64,000 nucleotides of DNA from Pseudoxanthobacter soli DSM 19599. Lineage in GTDB: Bacteria; Pseudomonadota; Alphaproteobacteria; Rhizobiales; Segnochrobactraceae. The position numbers and the translations under genes were made by a program. The notes under the pieces are model-generated. The model was given only the letters and a program-made list of their open reading frames with translations, was not told the origin of the DNA and searched no databases. Location of the stretch: the NCBI RefSeq assembly GCF_900148505.1, contig NZ_FRXO01000003.1:372001-436000 (forward strand), read 5' to 3'. Shown here piece by piece: positions 21,776 through 34,033 of this stretch. Each line of letters opens with the position of its first letter. Position 1 is the first letter of the stretch.

Positions 21776-22975
21776 ATGAACATTCATGAATACCAGGCCA
21801 AGGCGATCCTGAAGGAATTCGGCGCGCCGGTCTCGCGCGGCGTCGCCGTGTTCTCGGTCGACGAGGCCGAAGCCGCCGCCACCAGCCTCGGCGGCCCGCT
21901 TTGGGTCGTGAAGTCGCAGATCCACGCCGGTGGCCGCGGCAAGGGCAAGTTCAAGGAAGCCAGCGCCGGCGAGAAGGGCGGCGTCCGCCTCGCCAAGTCG
22001 ATCGACGAGGTCAAGACCTTCGTCGGCCAGATGCTCGGCGCCACCCTCGTGACCGTGCAGACCGGCCCCGCCGGCAAGCAGGTCAACCGCCTCTATATCG
22101 AGGACGGCTCCGACATCGAGAAGGAGTTCTACCTCTCGATGCTAGTCGACCGCGCCACCGGACGCGTTGCCTTCGTCGTCTCGACGGAAGGCGGCATGGA
22201 CATCGAGACCGTCGCCCACGACACGCCCGAGAAGATCGTGACCTTCTCGGTCGACCCGGCGACCGGCCTGATGCCCCATCACGGCCGCACCATCGCGAAG
22301 GCCCTCGGCCTGACCGGCGACCTCGCCAAGCAGGCCGGCACCCTCGCCGCCCAGCTCTACGCCGCCTTCACCGGCAAGGACATGGCGATGCTGGAGATCA
22401 ATCCGCTGATCGTCACCACCGACGGCCAGCTCAAGTGCCTCGACGCCAAGGTGTCGTTCGACTCCAACGCGCTCTACCGCCACCCGGACATGGTCGCGCT
22501 GCGCGACCTGACCGAGGAGGACTCCAAGGAGATCGAGGCCTCCAAGTACGACCTCTCCTATATCGCGCTCGACGGCACAATCGGCTGCATGGTCAACGGC
22601 GCCGGCCTCGCGATGGCCACCATGGACATCATCAAGCTCTACGGCGAGGAGCCGGCGAACTTCCTCGATGTCGGCGGCGGCGCCAGCAAGGAGAAGGTGA
22701 CGGCGGCGTTCAAGATCATCACCGCCGATCCGAACGTGAAGGGCATCCTGGTCAACATCTTCGGCGGCATCATGCGCTGCGACATCATCGCGGAAGGCGT
22801 GATCGCGGCGGTGAAGGACGTCGGCCTGCAGGTTCCCCTCGTGGTGCGCCTCGAGGGCACCAATGTCGAACTCGGCAAGAAGATCATTTCCGAATCCGGG
22901 CTCAACGTCATCGCCGCCGACGATCTCGACGACGCCGCGGCCAAGATCGTGAAGGCCGTGAAGGGGAACGCCTGA
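21776..22975 (+). CDS. sucC: Succinyl-CoA synthetase beta subunit (ADP-forming)
   Basis: ATP-grasp subunit that phosphorylates ADP at the expense of succinyl-CoA. It starts [16 protein letters not shown], the signature N-terminus, and includes [17 protein letters not shown] in the nucleotide site, EINPLIVT and [15 protein letters not shown] at the contact with SucD. Length 399 residues. Its TGA overlaps the sucD ATG by one base, indicating translational coupling. Confidence 0.97.
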   Translation: MNIHEYQAKAILKEFGAPVSRGVAVFSVDEAEAAATSLGGPLWVVKSQIHAGGRGKGKFKEASAGEKGGVRLAKSIDEVKTFVGQMLGATLVTVQTGPAGKQVNRLYIEDGSDIEKEFYLSMLVDRATGRVAFVVSTEGGMDIETVAHDTPEKIVTFSVDPATGLMPHHGRTIAKALGLTGDLAKQAGTLAAQLYAAFTGKDMAMLEINPLIVTTDGQLKCLDAKVSFDSNALYRHPDMVALRDLTEEDSKEIEASKYDLSYIALDGTIGCMVNGAGLAMATMDIIKLYGEEPANFLDVGGGASKEKVTAAFKIITADPNVKGILVNIFGGIMRCDIIAEGVIAAVKDVGLQVPLVVRLEGTNVELGKKIISESGLNVIAADDLDDAAAKIVKAVKGNA

Positions 22976-23859
22976 TGTCCATTCTGATCGACAGCAACAC
23001 CCGGGTCATCACCCAGGGTTTCACCGGCAAGACCGGTACGTTCCACTCCGAGCAGGCGCTCGCCTACGGCACCAAGATGGTCGGCGGCACGTCGCCGGGC
23101 AAGGGCGGTTCCACCCACCTCGGCCTGCCGGTGTTCGACACCGTCGCCGAGGCCAAGGAGGCGACCGGCGCCGACGCCAGCGTGATCTACGTGCCGCCTC
23201 CGGGCGCGGCCGATGCCATCTGCGAGGCGATCGCGGCTGAGATCCCGCTGATCGTCTGCATCACCGAGGGCATTCCGGTGCTCGACATGGTGAAGGTGAA
23301 GCGCGCCCTCGTCGGCTCCAAGTCGCGCCTGATCGGGCCGAACTGCCCGGGCGTGATGACGGCGGGCGAGTGCAAGATCGGCATCATGCCGGGCTCGATC
23401 TTCCGCCAGGGCTCGGTCGGCATCGTGTCGCGCTCCGGCACGCTGACCTACGAGGCGGTGTTCCAGACCTCGCAGGAAGGCCTCGGCCAGACCTCGGCGG
23501 TCGGCATCGGCGGCGACCCGGTGAAGGGCACCGAGTTCATCGACATCCTCGAGCTGTTCCTCGCCGACGACAAGACCGAGTCGATCGTGATGATCGGCGA
23601 GATCGGCGGCGACGCCGAGGAGCAGGCGGCGCAGTTCATCGCCGACGAGGCCAAGCGCGGCCGCAAGAAGCCGATGGTCGGCTTCATCGCCGGCCGTACC
23701 GCCCCTCCCGGCCGCCGCATGGGCCATGCCGGCGCCATCATCTCCGGCGGTTCGGGCGGTTCCGAATCCAAGATCGCCGCGATGGAAGCCGCGGGCATCC
23801 GCGTCTCGCCCTCGCCGGCGCGCCTCGGCAAGACCCTCGTCGAAGTCCTGAAGGGCTGA
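22975..23859 (+). CDS. sucD: Succinyl-CoA synthetase alpha subunit
   Basis: CoA-binding, phosphohistidine-bearing partner of SucC. The N-terminal CoA-binding part has [20 protein letters not shown] and GTSPGKGG; the ligase part has [10 protein letters not shown] and the catalytic histidine in [15 protein letters not shown]. Length 294 residues is standard. ATG at 22975 overlaps the sucC stop. A strong terminator follows within ten bases of the stop codon. Confidence 0.97.
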   Translation: MSILIDSNTRVITQGFTGKTGTFHSEQALAYGTKMVGGTSPGKGGSTHLGLPVFDTVAEAKEATGADASVIYVPPPGAADAICEAIAAEIPLIVCITEGIPVLDMVKVKRALVGSKSRLIGPNCPGVMTAGECKIGIMPGSIFRQGSVGIVSRSGTLTYEAVFQTSQEGLGQTSAVGIGGDPVKGTEFIDILELFLADDKTESIVMIGEIGGDAEEQAAQFIADEAKRGRKKPMVGFIAGRTAPPGRRMGHAGAIISGGSGGSESKIAAMEAAGIRVSPSPARLGKTLVEVLKG

Positions 23860-23867
23860 GATTTCCG

Positions 23868-23908
23868 GCTCGCGGGGATGGAAACATCCTCGCGAGCTGT
23901 TCGTTTCA
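23868..23908 (+). terminator. Terminator behind mdh-sucCD
   Basis: GCTCGCGGGGATG pairs with CATCCTCGCGAGC over 13 base pairs (one G-T) around a GAAA loop, followed by TGTTCGTTTC. The T-run is imperfect but the stem is strong. It separates mdh-sucCD from sucAB. Confidence 0.75.
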
Positions 23909-24145
23909 AGCATGGCTGACTTGAACGGGTCTTGAAGAAGACACGGGCAACAAGGCGGCGCCATGTTGGAATTTGTCCTATATAGATGCACGTGCGGCCC
24001 GCGCCGCCCGGAAGCCGCCCCGCGGTTTCCCGGTGCGGGAGCCCTCTAACGGGGGGAGCGGAGCGGCGGCGCGGCTAACCGCGGTCGGCAATCCGTCAGT
24101 CAATCAACCAGCAGGGAGGCCGGCGCCCGACGCCGGTCGAAACCG

Positions 24146-27121
24146 ATGGCACGGCAGGATTCAAACGAGGCGTTCGCTCTGACCTCGTTCCTCTATGGCG
24201 GCAACGCGGCCTATATCGAGGACCTTTACGGGCGTTACGAGACCGACCCCGCCTCTGTCGATCCGGAATGGCGTGATTTCTTCTCGTCCCTGAAAGAAGA
24301 CCCCGCGGTGGTCAAGCGCGAGGCGCAGGGCGCGCCTTGGAAGCGCGAGGACTGGCCGGTCGTGGCCAACGGCGAGATGGTCGCCGTCCTCGACGGCAAC
24401 TGGGCCTATCTCGAGAAGTCGCTCGGCGACAAGATCAAGGCCAAGGCCGAGAAGACGGTCAAGGAGAGCAAGGGCGCGGTTCCCGCCCCCTCCGAGGCGG
24501 ATATCCTGCGCTCGACCCGTGATTCCGTCCGCGCGATCATGATGATCCGCGCGTATCGGATGCGCGGCCACCTGTTTGCCGACCTCGATCCGCTCGGCTT
24601 CGACACCGGCGACCACGAGGAGCTGCATCCCTCGTCCTACGGCTTCTCCGAGGCCGATTACGACCGCAAGATCTTCATCGACAACGTGCTCGGCCTCGAG
24701 TTCGCGACCGTGCGCGAAATGCTCGACATCCTGAAGCGCACCTATTGCTCGACCATCGGCGTCGAGTTCATGCACATCTCCGATCCGGCCGAGAAGGCGT
24801 GGATCCAGTCGCGCATCGAGGGACCGGACAAGCAGGTTTCCTTCACGCCCGAGGGCAAGAAGGCGATCCTGAACAAGCTGATCGAGGCGGAAGGCTTCGA
24901 GCGCTTCCTCGATCTCAAGTTCACCGGCACCAAGCGGTTCGGCCTCGACGGCGGCGAATCCGTCGTCCCGGCGCTCGAGCAGATCATCAAGCGCGGCGGT
25001 CAGCTCGGCCTGAAGCAGATCGTGCTCGGCATGGCCCATCGCGGCCGCCTCAACATCCTCACCAACGTGATGGCCAAGCCCCATCGCGCGGTGTTCCACG
25101 AGTTCAAGGGCGGCTCCTACGCCCCCGACGACGTGGCCGGCTCCGGCGACGTGAAGTACCATCTCGGTGCCTCGTCTGACCGCGAGTTCGATGCCAACAA
25201 GGTCCACCTGTCGCTCACCGCGAACCCGTCGCATCTCGAGATCGTCGATCCCGTCGTGCTCGGCAAGGCGCGCGCCAAGCAGGACCAGCTCCAGGATCAC
25301 TCGCGCACGGCCGTCCTGCCGCTCCTGATCCACGGCGACGCCGCGTTCGCCGGCCAGGGCGTCGTGGCCGAGTGCCTCGGGCTGTCCGGCCTGAAGGGCC
25401 ACCGCACCGGCGGCTCGATCCACGTCATCATCAACAACCAGATCGGCTTCACCACCAACCCGCGCTATTCGCGGTCCTCGCCCTATCCGTCGGACGTCGC
25501 CAAGATGATCGAGGCGCCGATCTTCCACGTGAACGGCGACGATCCGGAAGCGGTGGTCTATGTCGCCAAGATCGCGACGGAGTTCCGGCAGGCCTTCCAC
25601 AAGCCCGTCGTGATCGACATGTTCTGCTATCGCCGCTTCGGTCACAACGAGGGCGACGAGCCGGGCTTCACCCAGCCGCTGATGTACAAGAAGATCCGCA
25701 GCCATCCGACCACGCTGCAGATCTACGCCGACAAGCTCGTCGCCGAGGGCCTGATGACGGCTGCGGAGATCGACGAGGCCAAGGCGGCGTGGAAGGCGAA
25801 GCTGGAAGAGGAGTTCGCCGCCGGCCAGCACTATGCGCCGAACAAGGCGGACTGGCTCGACGGTCGCTGGCAGGGCATGCGCCAGGCCGAAACCGGCGAC
25901 GATCCGCGCCGCGGCCGCACCGGCGTCGCCATGGACGAACTGAAGCGCATCGGCCTGTCGCTGACGCAGGTGCCGGAAGGCTTCAACATCCACAAGACCA
26001 TCGGCCGCTTCCTCGACAATCGTCGCAAGATGATCGAGACCGGCGAGGGCATCGACTGGGCGACCGGCGAGGCGCTGGCGTTCGGCGCGCTGCTGACCGA
26101 GAGCAATCCCGTCCGCCTCGTCGGCCAGGACGTGGAGCGCGGCACCTTCTCCCAGCGCCATTCGGTGCTGTTCGATCAGGAGACCGAGGAGCGCTACATC
26201 CCGCTGAACAATATCCAGCCGGGCCAGGAGCGCTACGAGGTCATCAACTCGATGCTGTCCGAAGAGGCCGTGCTCGGGTTCGAATACGGCTACTCGCTCG
26301 CCGAGCCGAAGGCGCTGACGCTCTGGGAAGCCCAGTTCGGCGACTTCGCGAACGGCGCGCAGGTGGTGTTCGACCAGTTCATCTCCTCGGGCGAGCGCAA
26401 GTGGCTGCGCATGTCCGGCCTCGTGGTGCTGCTGCCCCACGGCTATGAAGGCCAGGGGCCGGAGCATTCCTCCGCCCGTCTGGAGCGCTATCTGCAGATG
26501 TGCGCCGAGGACAACATGCAGGTCGCCAACTGCACGACGCCGGCGAACTACTTCCACATCCTGCGCCGGCAGCTGCGCCGCGAGTTCCGCAAGCCCTTGG
26601 TGCTGATGACGCCGAAGTCGCTGCTGCGCCACAAGCGGGCGGTTTCCAGGTTGGAGGAGTTCGGGCCGGACTCGAGCTTCCACCGCCTGCTGCCGGACGA
26701 TGCCGAGAACGGCAGCGGCCTGACGACCGTCAAGCTGGTGCCGAACGAGAAGATCCGCCGCGTCGTGCTGTGCTCCGGCAAGGTCTATTACGACCTTCTG
26801 GAGGAGCGCGAGAAGCGGGGCATCGACGACGTGTTCCTGCTGCGCGTCGAGCAGATCTATCCGTTCCCGAGCAAGTCGGTGGTCGGCTATCTGCAGCGCT
26901 TCCCGAACGCCGACGTCGTTTGGTGCCAGGAAGAGCCGAAGAACATGGGCTCGTGGAGCTTCGTCCAGACCTATCTGGAATGGGCGGTCGAGCAGGCCGG
27001 CCTCAAGTCCGGCCGGCCGAGCTATGCGGGCCGTCCCGCGTCGGCGGCGACCGCCACCGGCCTGATGTCCACCCACCTCGCCCAGCTCAAGGCGTTCCTC
27101 GACGAGGCGCTGCGGGTCTGA
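24146..27121 (+). CDS. sucA: 2-oxoglutarate dehydrogenase E1 component
   Basis: Thiamine-diphosphate decarboxylase of the 2-oxoglutarate dehydrogenase complex. The N-terminal E2-binding segment reads [20 protein letters not shown]. The TPP domain has [30 protein letters not shown] and [16 protein letters not shown]; the pyrimidine-binding domain has [15 protein letters not shown] and [19 protein letters not shown]. Length 991 residues agrees with rhizobial SucA. It follows sucD after 286 bases containing a terminator and leader, so it likely has its own promoter; an AT-rich CCTATATAGATG around 23977 lies in that gap but lacks a convincing -35. sucB follows after 151 bases. Confidence 0.96.
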   Translation: MARQDSNEAFALTSFLYGGNAAYIEDLYGRYETDPASVDPEWRDFFSSLKEDPAVVKREAQGAPWKREDWPVVANGEMVAVLDGNWAYLEKSLGDKIKAKAEKTVKESKGAVPAPSEADILRSTRDSVRAIMMIRAYRMRGHLFADLDPLGFDTGDHEELHPSSYGFSEADYDRKIFIDNVLGLEFATVREMLDILKRTYCSTIGVEFMHISDPAEKAWIQSRIEGPDKQVSFTPEGKKAILNKLIEAEGFERFLDLKFTGTKRFGLDGGESVVPALEQIIKRGGQLGLKQIVLGMAHRGRLNILTNVMAKPHRAVFHEFKGGSYAPDDVAGSGDVKYHLGASSDREFDANKVHLSLTANPSHLEIVDPVVLGKARAKQDQLQDHSRTAVLPLLIHGDAAFAGQGVVAECLGLSGLKGHRTGGSIHVIINNQIGFTTNPRYSRSSPYPSDVAKMIEAPIFHVNGDDPEAVVYVAKIATEFRQAFHKPVVIDMFCYRRFGHNEGDEPGFTQPLMYKKIRSHPTTLQIYADKLVAEGLMTAAEIDEAKAAWKAKLEEEFAAGQHYAPNKADWLDGRWQGMRQAETGDDPRRGRTGVAMDELKRIGLSLTQVPEGFNIHKTIGRFLDNRRKMIETGEGIDWATGEALAFGALLTESNPVRLVGQDVERGTFSQRHSVLFDQETEERYIPLNNIQPGQERYEVINSMLSEEAVLGFEYGYSLAEPKALTLWEAQFGDFANGAQVVFDQFISSGERKWLRMSGLVVLLPHGYEGQGPEHSSARLERYLQMCAEDNMQVANCTTPANYFHILRRQLRREFRKPLVLMTPKSLLRHKRAVSRLEEFGPDSSFHRLLPDDAENGSGLTTVKLVPNEKIRRVVLCSGKVYYDLLEEREKRGIDDVFLLRVEQIYPFPSKSVVGYLQRFPNADVVWCQEEPKNMGSWSFVQTYLEWAVEQAGLKSGRPSYAGRPASAATATGLMSTHLAQLKAFLDEALRV

Positions 27122-27137
27122 GCACCGACATGGAAAG

Positions 27138-27171
27138 GCCGCCGTCCCCGGTCCCCGCGGCCGGCGGCTTT
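27138..27171 (+). terminator. Possible attenuating hairpin between sucA and sucB
   Basis: GCCGCCG (27138-27144) pairs with CGGCGGC (27162-27168), followed by only three T residues; the loop is 17 bases. It could reduce read-through into sucB or serve as an mRNA end stabiliser. Weak T-run, so only tentative. Confidence 0.35.
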
Positions 27172-27272
27172 CAAGTCAAACGCAAGCCAGCCAAACGCAA
27201 GCACGAACAAGACCCTGCGCGCGACTGAGGCCGGAGACGGCCCACGCGGGCCAATCGGAGAAAGAGGCCACC

Positions 27273-28532
<1,260 letters not shown>

Positions 28533-28539
28533 GCGTTGC

Positions 28540-28564
28540 AGGGGCCGGCATTCCGGCCCTTGTT
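28540..28564 (+). terminator. Terminator behind sucB
   Basis: GGGCCGG and CCGGCCC pair across a CATT loop, followed by TTGTTG. It starts eight bases after the sucB stop codon. Stem strong, T-run short. Confidence 0.65.
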
Positions 28565-28791
28565 GCCGCCGCGACACGGCTTCGCGTCCATCTGTGACGG
28601 CATGGCTCAACCCCGGTTTCCGGGGTTGATCTGTTTTCGGGCCGCTGGCACAAGCTCGCGCCGTCAACGATGTTTCAACTCTCCTGTGGCCGAATGGGAT
28701 CGCGGGATTGTTGGAGTGCTTATGAACGGGCACGCACCCGCCCGGCCATAATGTCACCAGGATTTGGGTGCTTGAGAGCCGGCCGGGGAGA

Positions 28792-28807
28792 TTGACCCCC
28801 AGGTCAA
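28792..28807 (+). promoter_or_regulatory. Palindrome TTGACC-CCCA-GGTCAA before the DUF2442 gene
   Basis: Perfect six-base arms around a four-base centre, ending 12 bases before the start codon at 28820. Its left arm resembles a -35 box, but the position is too close to the start for that role. It may be an operator or a small mRNA hairpin next to the ribosome site GGTAGAG. The remainder of the 255-base gap behind the sucB terminator shows nothing else. Confidence 0.4.
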
Positions 28808-28819
28808 AGGTAGAGTTCC

Positions 28820-29098
28820 ATGACTGAAGGTCTTCGTATTGCGTCGGCTGACGTGGTGCGTCACGGTGTGCTTCAGGTGCGTTGGGCCGATGGCACCAGC
28901 GGCCTCGTCGATCTGAAGGGCATCATCGCCCGCGGCGGCGTGTTCGCCTTCCTCTCGCGGGAGACCGCCTTCGCGAAGGTCTCCGTCTCGGCCGACGGCC
29001 GCGGCGTGCAGTGGACCGATCCCGACGGCGACATCATCTCGATCGCCTCCGATGCGCTGGCCGCCCGGCTGAACGTCGTGACCGATCTCGCCGCCTGA
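28820..29098 (+). CDS. DUF2442 domain protein
   Basis: A 92-residue protein resembling DUF2442: an N-terminal strand pair (ADVVRHGVLQVRWADGTSG), VDLKGIIARGGVFAFL, and a WTDPDGDIISIASDAL end. DUF2442 proteins often accompany DUF4160 proteins and some pairs have been suggested to act as toxin-antitoxin modules, but no DUF4160 partner is present here. Function therefore unknown. A 16-base palindrome sits just upstream. The HIT-family gene follows after 103 bases on the same strand, with a 9-bp GC hairpin (29133-29153) between them that lacks a T-run. Confidence 0.7.
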   Translation: MTEGLRIASADVVRHGVLQVRWADGTSGLVDLKGIIARGGVFAFLSRETAFAKVSVSADGRGVQWTDPDGDIISIASDALAARLNVVTDLAA

Positions 29099-29201
29099 CG
29101 GCGCGACCGACACCGACACTACACCGACAGACGCGGCCGCAGCGTGCGGCCGCTCCCGTCCCGAACGCGGCGCCATCGCCCGTTCCGCCGAAAGCCGGGC
29201 C

Positions 29202-29627
29202 ATGCCGGACCCCTCGTTCCAGCTCGATCCGCGCCTCGCGGCCGATACCGTCTTCGTGATCGACCTCGTGCTCTGCCGGGTCCTGCTCTCGCGCGACGGC
29301 AACTATCCCTGGACCATTCTCGTGCCGATGAGGCCGGGCGCCGTCGAGATCGTCGATCTCGACCGGGACGACCGGCTCGCGCTGATGGACGAGATCGCCG
29401 CCGTCTCCGCCGCCCTGCGCGACGCTACCCGCTGCCACAAGCTCAATGTCGGCGCGCTCGGCAACGTCGTGGCGCAGCTTCACGTCCATGTCGTCGCCCG
29501 GTTCGAGGGTGATCCCGCGTGGCCGGGGCCGATCTGGGGCCGTCACCCCGCCGCCCCCTGGGACACGGCGAAGCGCGATGCGCTGGTCGAAACCCTGCGC
29601 GCGGCCCTCGGATCCGCCGCGGCGTGA
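29202..29627 (+). CDS. HIT-family (histidine triad) nucleotide-binding protein
   Basis: A 141-residue HIT-fold protein, probably hydrolysing or transferring nucleotidyl groups; the substrate is unknown. The core is LNVGALGNVVAQLHVHVVAR: the triad reads Q-L-H-V-H-V-V, so the first histidine of the usual H-x-H-x-H motif is glutamine while the putative nucleophile (middle His) and third His remain. This is accepted in several bacterial HIT subfamilies. The conserved tail AWPGPIWG follows. It has no neighbour that suggests a pathway. The start at 29202 is the only well-placed ATG. Confidence 0.8.
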   Translation: MPDPSFQLDPRLAADTVFVIDLVLCRVLLSRDGNYPWTILVPMRPGAVEIVDLDRDDRLALMDEIAAVSAALRDATRCHKLNVGALGNVVAQLHVHVVARFEGDPAWPGPIWGRHPAAPWDTAKRDALVETLRAALGSAAA

Positions 29628-29743
29628 CCGCTCGGCCCACGTGCCGGATGAGCCCCGTTTCCCGCGTCCGCCCGAATCCGGAATGCCGTTCGCGTGCCGC
29701 CCGCCGCGCGCGGAATGCAGTCGCAACAGCAAGCCGGCGCATC

Positions 29744-29763
29744 ATATAAAGAAATCCTTATAT
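29744..29763 (+). promoter_or_regulatory. Candidate SahR-type operator upstream of ahcY
   Basis: ATATAAAGAAATCCTTATAT is a near-perfect palindrome (8 of 10 symmetric pairs) in an otherwise GC-rich region. It lies five bases upstream of the candidate ahcY -35 box. SahR, an S-adenosylhomocysteine-responsive ArsR-family repressor, controls ahcY in many proteobacteria at AT-rich palindromes of this general kind; assignment to SahR is by recollection of that family, not by alignment. Confidence 0.5.
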
Positions 29764-29768
29764 CCTTA

Positions 29769-29797
29769 TTGATCGGTCGCGGCCGTCGCCCTATAAG
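29769..29797 (+). promoter_or_regulatory. Promoter of ahcY
   Basis: -35 TTGATC (29769-29774), 17-base spacer, -10 TATAAG (29792-29797; CTATAA if read with a 16-base spacer). Transcription would start near 29804 and give a leader of about 80 bases. Confidence 0.65.
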
Positions 29798-29885
29798 GGG
29801 CGCAGACTGGGCTGTGCCCGGCCGGGCCGCTGGTGCCCCGTCGGGCTCGCCGCCTTCGACTTTCCGCGATCCGGGAGCTTTCCGC

Positions 29886-31286
<1,401 letters not shown>

Positions 31287-31317
31287 TCCGGTCCGCCGGA
31301 TCCTGTCGGCCTGCTTT

Positions 31318-31354
31318 CGGCCGGGGCGCTTCCGCGCTCCGGCCGTTTGCGTTT
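31318..31354 (+). terminator. Terminator behind ahcY
   Basis: A 12-bp stem, CGGCCGGGGCGC with GCGCTCCGGCCG, closes on a TTCC loop and is followed by TTTGCGTTT. A smaller hairpin, GATCCGG/CCGGATC (31285-31302), overlaps the stop codon region. It may also end the convergent AraC-family transcript. Confidence 0.7.
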
Positions 31355-31367
31355 CCGGCGCCGGGCG

Positions 31368-32459
31368 TCACCCCGCCGGCGCCCCGCGCCGCGCCGCGCG
31401 ATAGGCGGTCGGGCTCATGCCGTGGCGCTCCTGGAAGGCGCGGTTGAAGTTCGATTTCGTGCGGAAGCCGGCCTCCGCCATGATGTCCCCCACCGCGCGG
31501 TCGCTGCCGGCGAGCGCCTCTGCGGCCTCCTCCACCCTGAGCGCGTTCACATAGAGCGAGACGCTCATGCCGTGGCGGCGGTTGATGGCCGTGGAAAGCC
31601 GGCGGGCGGGAACGCCGAGCCGGCGTGCCAGCCGGGCGAGGGTGAGATCCGCGTCGCGATAGAGCCGCCGTTCCCGCATCACGGCGTCGAGCGCCGCGAG
31701 AAGCGCCGTCTCCTCGGCATCGGGCGGCGACGGCGCGTCCGATGACGGCTCAGCCACGTCCTCAGGGGCCGGCCTGTCGCCGGGCGCATCGGCGGGAACG
31801 GCCGCGACGGGCCGGCCGCCCGAGCGCGGAAACAGCATCGCCGCGACCAGCAGCAACCCGACCGCGCCGAGGCTGATCACACCGATGATCGACGCCGCGT
31901 GACGGCCGCCATAGACCGTGAAATCCGCCGCGATCGCCACATCGGTGATCCCGACCACTGCCATCGCCGCGATCACCGCCGCCAGCCAGTTTCGCGCCTC
32001 GCCTTCGGAGCCGAACGGAACGGCCTCGAACGCCGCCGGCCCGCGCCGCCACAGCCGGGCGAGCAGCGCGATATAGAACGCGAAGCTCGCCGCGATCAGG
32101 ATGTCGACCGCGGGATAGGGCGGCGGGATCGCGAAGCCCGCCGCTGCGGCGACGAGCGCCGGGCCGAGATGGCGAACGGCCTCCCGCGACCCACCGCCGC
32201 CGCCCTCCGCGACGAGCGAACGGAAGGCGAGATAGGCGAGCGGACCGACCGAAAGCGGCAGCACCCGCTGGACCAGGATCGCCCCGTCGAAGCCGTATCC
32301 GAACCGCAGGCCGACCAGCGTCGCCTGCAGCATGATCGCGGCGAACAGCAGCGCGAGCCAGAACCGGAACCGGCCATTGCCGACCGAGGCGGCAGAAATC
32401 CGCACCAGCATCACGGCGGACAGGGCGGCGGTCAGGAAGGGGATCGGGAGCGAAAACAA
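31368..32459 (-). CDS. Membrane-anchored AraC-family transcriptional regulator
   Basis: A 363-residue protein with about seven hydrophobic segments in the first 215 residues and an AraC/XylS helix-turn-helix domain at the C-terminus. The DNA-binding part reads LTLARLARRLGVPARRLSTAI and VGDIMAEAGFRTKSNFNRAFQ, then HGMSPTAYR. The membrane part would sense a signal in or across the inner membrane. A Pro/Asp/Glu-rich linker (about 220-255) joins the two. The target and signal are unknown. It lies divergently from a secreted hydrolase gene, which is an obvious candidate target but not a proven one. Confidence 0.85.
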   Translation of the reverse strand: MFSLPIPFLTAALSAVMLVRISAASVGNGRFRFWLALLFAAIMLQATLVGLRFGYGFDGAILVQRVLPLSVGPLAYLAFRSLVAEGGGGGSREAVRHLGPALVAAAAGFAIPPPYPAVDILIAASFAFYIALLARLWRRGPAAFEAVPFGSEGEARNWLAAVIAAMAVVGITDVAIAADFTVYGGRHAASIIGVISLGAVGLLLVAAMLFPRSGGRPVAAVPADAPGDRPAPEDVAEPSSDAPSPPDAEETALLAALDAVMRERRLYRDADLTLARLARRLGVPARRLSTAINRRHGMSVSLYVNALRVEEAAEALAGSDRAVGDIMAEAGFRTKSNFNRAFQERHGMSPTAYRAARRGAPAG

Positions 32460-32709
32460 CGGTGGTTCCCGGCTGAAGCATTCCGTTCAGATCGACGCGA
32501 CCCCGCGGGCAGACATGGGCTCACGTCCCCGGCTCGCACCCGCGCCCTGCCGTCAGGGGGCATCGCCCGATCCCACGGCCACCCGGATTCCAGAGCCGGC
32601 CGCGAACCCGAAGACGATCCGGAGGGACCTGGCCTTGATCGCGATCGAGGACCGCCCCGGGGCCCCGGCCGGATGGGCAGGCGATAGCGGCCTCCTTATA
32701 GCAGCCGGC

Positions 32710-32783
32710 AAGCCTTCAACCATCAAGCCTTCGACCAGCAAGACGTCAACCATCAGACTTCGACCATCATGGCTTCCACCATC
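32710..32783 (+). repeat. 15-bp minisatellite, five units
   Basis: Five tandem units of the type AAGCCTTCAACCATC occur at 32710, 32725, 32740, 32755 (14 bases) and 32769. The last unit contains an ATG in frame with the downstream hydrolase. The rest of the 342-base gap (32460-32801) between the AraC-family gene and the hydrolase shows no other recognisable element. Confidence 0.7.
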
Positions 32784-32801
32784 ATCGCCCCCGGATTTCC
32801 C

Positions 32802-33908
32802 ATGCCGCTTTCCTCCTCCCGCTCCGGCCGGCGCGGGTGTCGCCGCCCGTCCCCGCTGCCCGCGCTCGCAGCCGCTGCCGCCATCGCCATCGCGCTCTGT
32901 TCCGGTGCCAAGGCGGTGCCGGCGGAACCGCCGCCGGGTCTCGCCACCCTGTCCGTCCCCGATTCCGGCGGGCGCCCCCTCACCGTCCATGTGTGGTATC
33001 CGGCCGTGCCCGGGCCGCAACCCGCTCTCATCGCCGACAATGCCGCCCTCGTCGGCTTCAGCGCCGTCGAGAATGCGACGCCGGAACCCGGCCGCCATCC
33101 CGTGGTGATGCTGTCCCACGGCTTCGGCGGCAACTGGACGAACCAGGCGTGGCTCGCGGTGCGGCTCGTGGCGGCCGGCGCCATCGTGGCGGCGCCCGAC
33201 CATCCCGGCACCACGACGCGGGACATGGACGAGGCCAAGGGCCGCAAGCTGTGGCAACGGCCGCAGGACATCTCGCGCGCGATCGACGCGCTTCTGGCCG
33301 ACCCGCGCTTCAGCCCGCACGTCGATCCCGCGCGGATCGCCGTCGTCGGCCATTCCCTCGGTGGCTGGACCGCCCTCAGCCTCGCCGGCGCCCGTCTGGA
33401 TCCGGAGCGGCTGGATGCCGATTGCACCGGACACCCCGAACTCGCCGCCTGCCGGGTCTACGCCTCGCTCGGCGCGGGGCGCGACCCGGCCGAGCGCGCG
33501 GCCCTCGCCGTTTCCCGGGCCGATGCCAGACTCAAGGCCGCCGTCTCGCTCGATGTCGGCCTCGCGCGCGGGTTCGATCCGGCGAGCCTCGCCGCGATCC
33601 GCATTCCGGTTCTGGTGCTCGCCGCCGGCAACGACACCGACGGCATCCCGGCCCAGCTCGAATCCGGCTTCCTCGCCGCTCACCTGCCGTCGGTGACGAC
33701 GACCCATGCGGCGATCGAGGGCGCCGCGCACTTCAGCTTCCTGCGGGAATGCAAGCCGGGCGGCGGCGCCCTCATCGCGGCGGACAATCCCGACGATGCC
33801 GTGATCTGCATCGACGGCGGCAGCCGGTCACGGGCGGAGCTTCACGCGGAGATCGCGGACAGGATCGTCGATTTCCTGCGCGGCGCCGGCATCCTGCCGG
33901 GCTCCTGA
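32802..33908 (+). CDS. Secreted alpha/beta hydrolase (dienelactone hydrolase-like)
   Basis: A probable exported esterase or lipase-like hydrolase of the predicted dienelactone hydrolase/PAF-acetylhydrolase group. The N-terminus has a signal peptide (LPALAAAAAIAIALCSGAKA). The oxyanion region is VVMLSHGFGGNWTNQAW, the nucleophile serine is in VVGHSLGGWTALSLA, and a candidate catalytic histidine is in EGAAHFSFLRE. Length is 368 residues from the ATG at 32802; an ATG at 32769 would add eleven residues but lies inside a minisatellite. The substrate is not evident. It is followed seven bases after the stop by a palindromic repeat. Confidence 0.82.
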   Translation: MPLSSSRSGRRGCRRPSPLPALAAAAAIAIALCSGAKAVPAEPPPGLATLSVPDSGGRPLTVHVWYPAVPGPQPALIADNAALVGFSAVENATPEPGRHPVVMLSHGFGGNWTNQAWLAVRLVAAGAIVAAPDHPGTTTRDMDEAKGRKLWQRPQDISRAIDALLADPRFSPHVDPARIAVVGHSLGGWTALSLAGARLDPERLDADCTGHPELAACRVYASLGAGRDPAERAALAVSRADARLKAAVSLDVGLARGFDPASLAAIRIPVLVLAAGNDTDGIPAQLESGFLAAHLPSVTTTHAAIEGAAHFSFLRECKPGGGALIAADNPDDAVICIDGGSRSRAELHAEIADRIVDFLRGAGILPGS

Positions 33909-33915
33909 TCCGCTT

Positions 33916-34027
33916 GAGCATATAGAGTTCAGATCGGATCGATCTGAACGATAAGGATATGCTCAAGCTTTTGACTCTGAAGCGATTTCCTGTCGATCTG
34001 ATGAGTCCATCAGATCGGAAAGCGCTC
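33916..34027 (+). repeat. 112-bp dispersed palindromic repeat, copy 2
   Basis: Same length and orientation as copies at 3926-4037 and 63352-63463, differing from copy 1 at about ten positions. The outer left stem is weakened (CATATAGA against TATG), but the GTTCAGATC/GATCTGAAC and GATCTGATG/CATCAGATC stems are intact. It fills the gap between the convergent hydrolase and DUF1989 genes and may serve as a bidirectional 3' end. Confidence 0.85.
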
Positions 34028-34033
34028 CAGGCC

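Noticed and set aside
24161-27076. A 971-codon open frame on the minus strand
   Set aside because: It lies opposite sucA in a high-GC genome, where the antisense frame stays open. The translation shows no family motif and has the His/Arg/Leu-rich bias of an antisense shadow.
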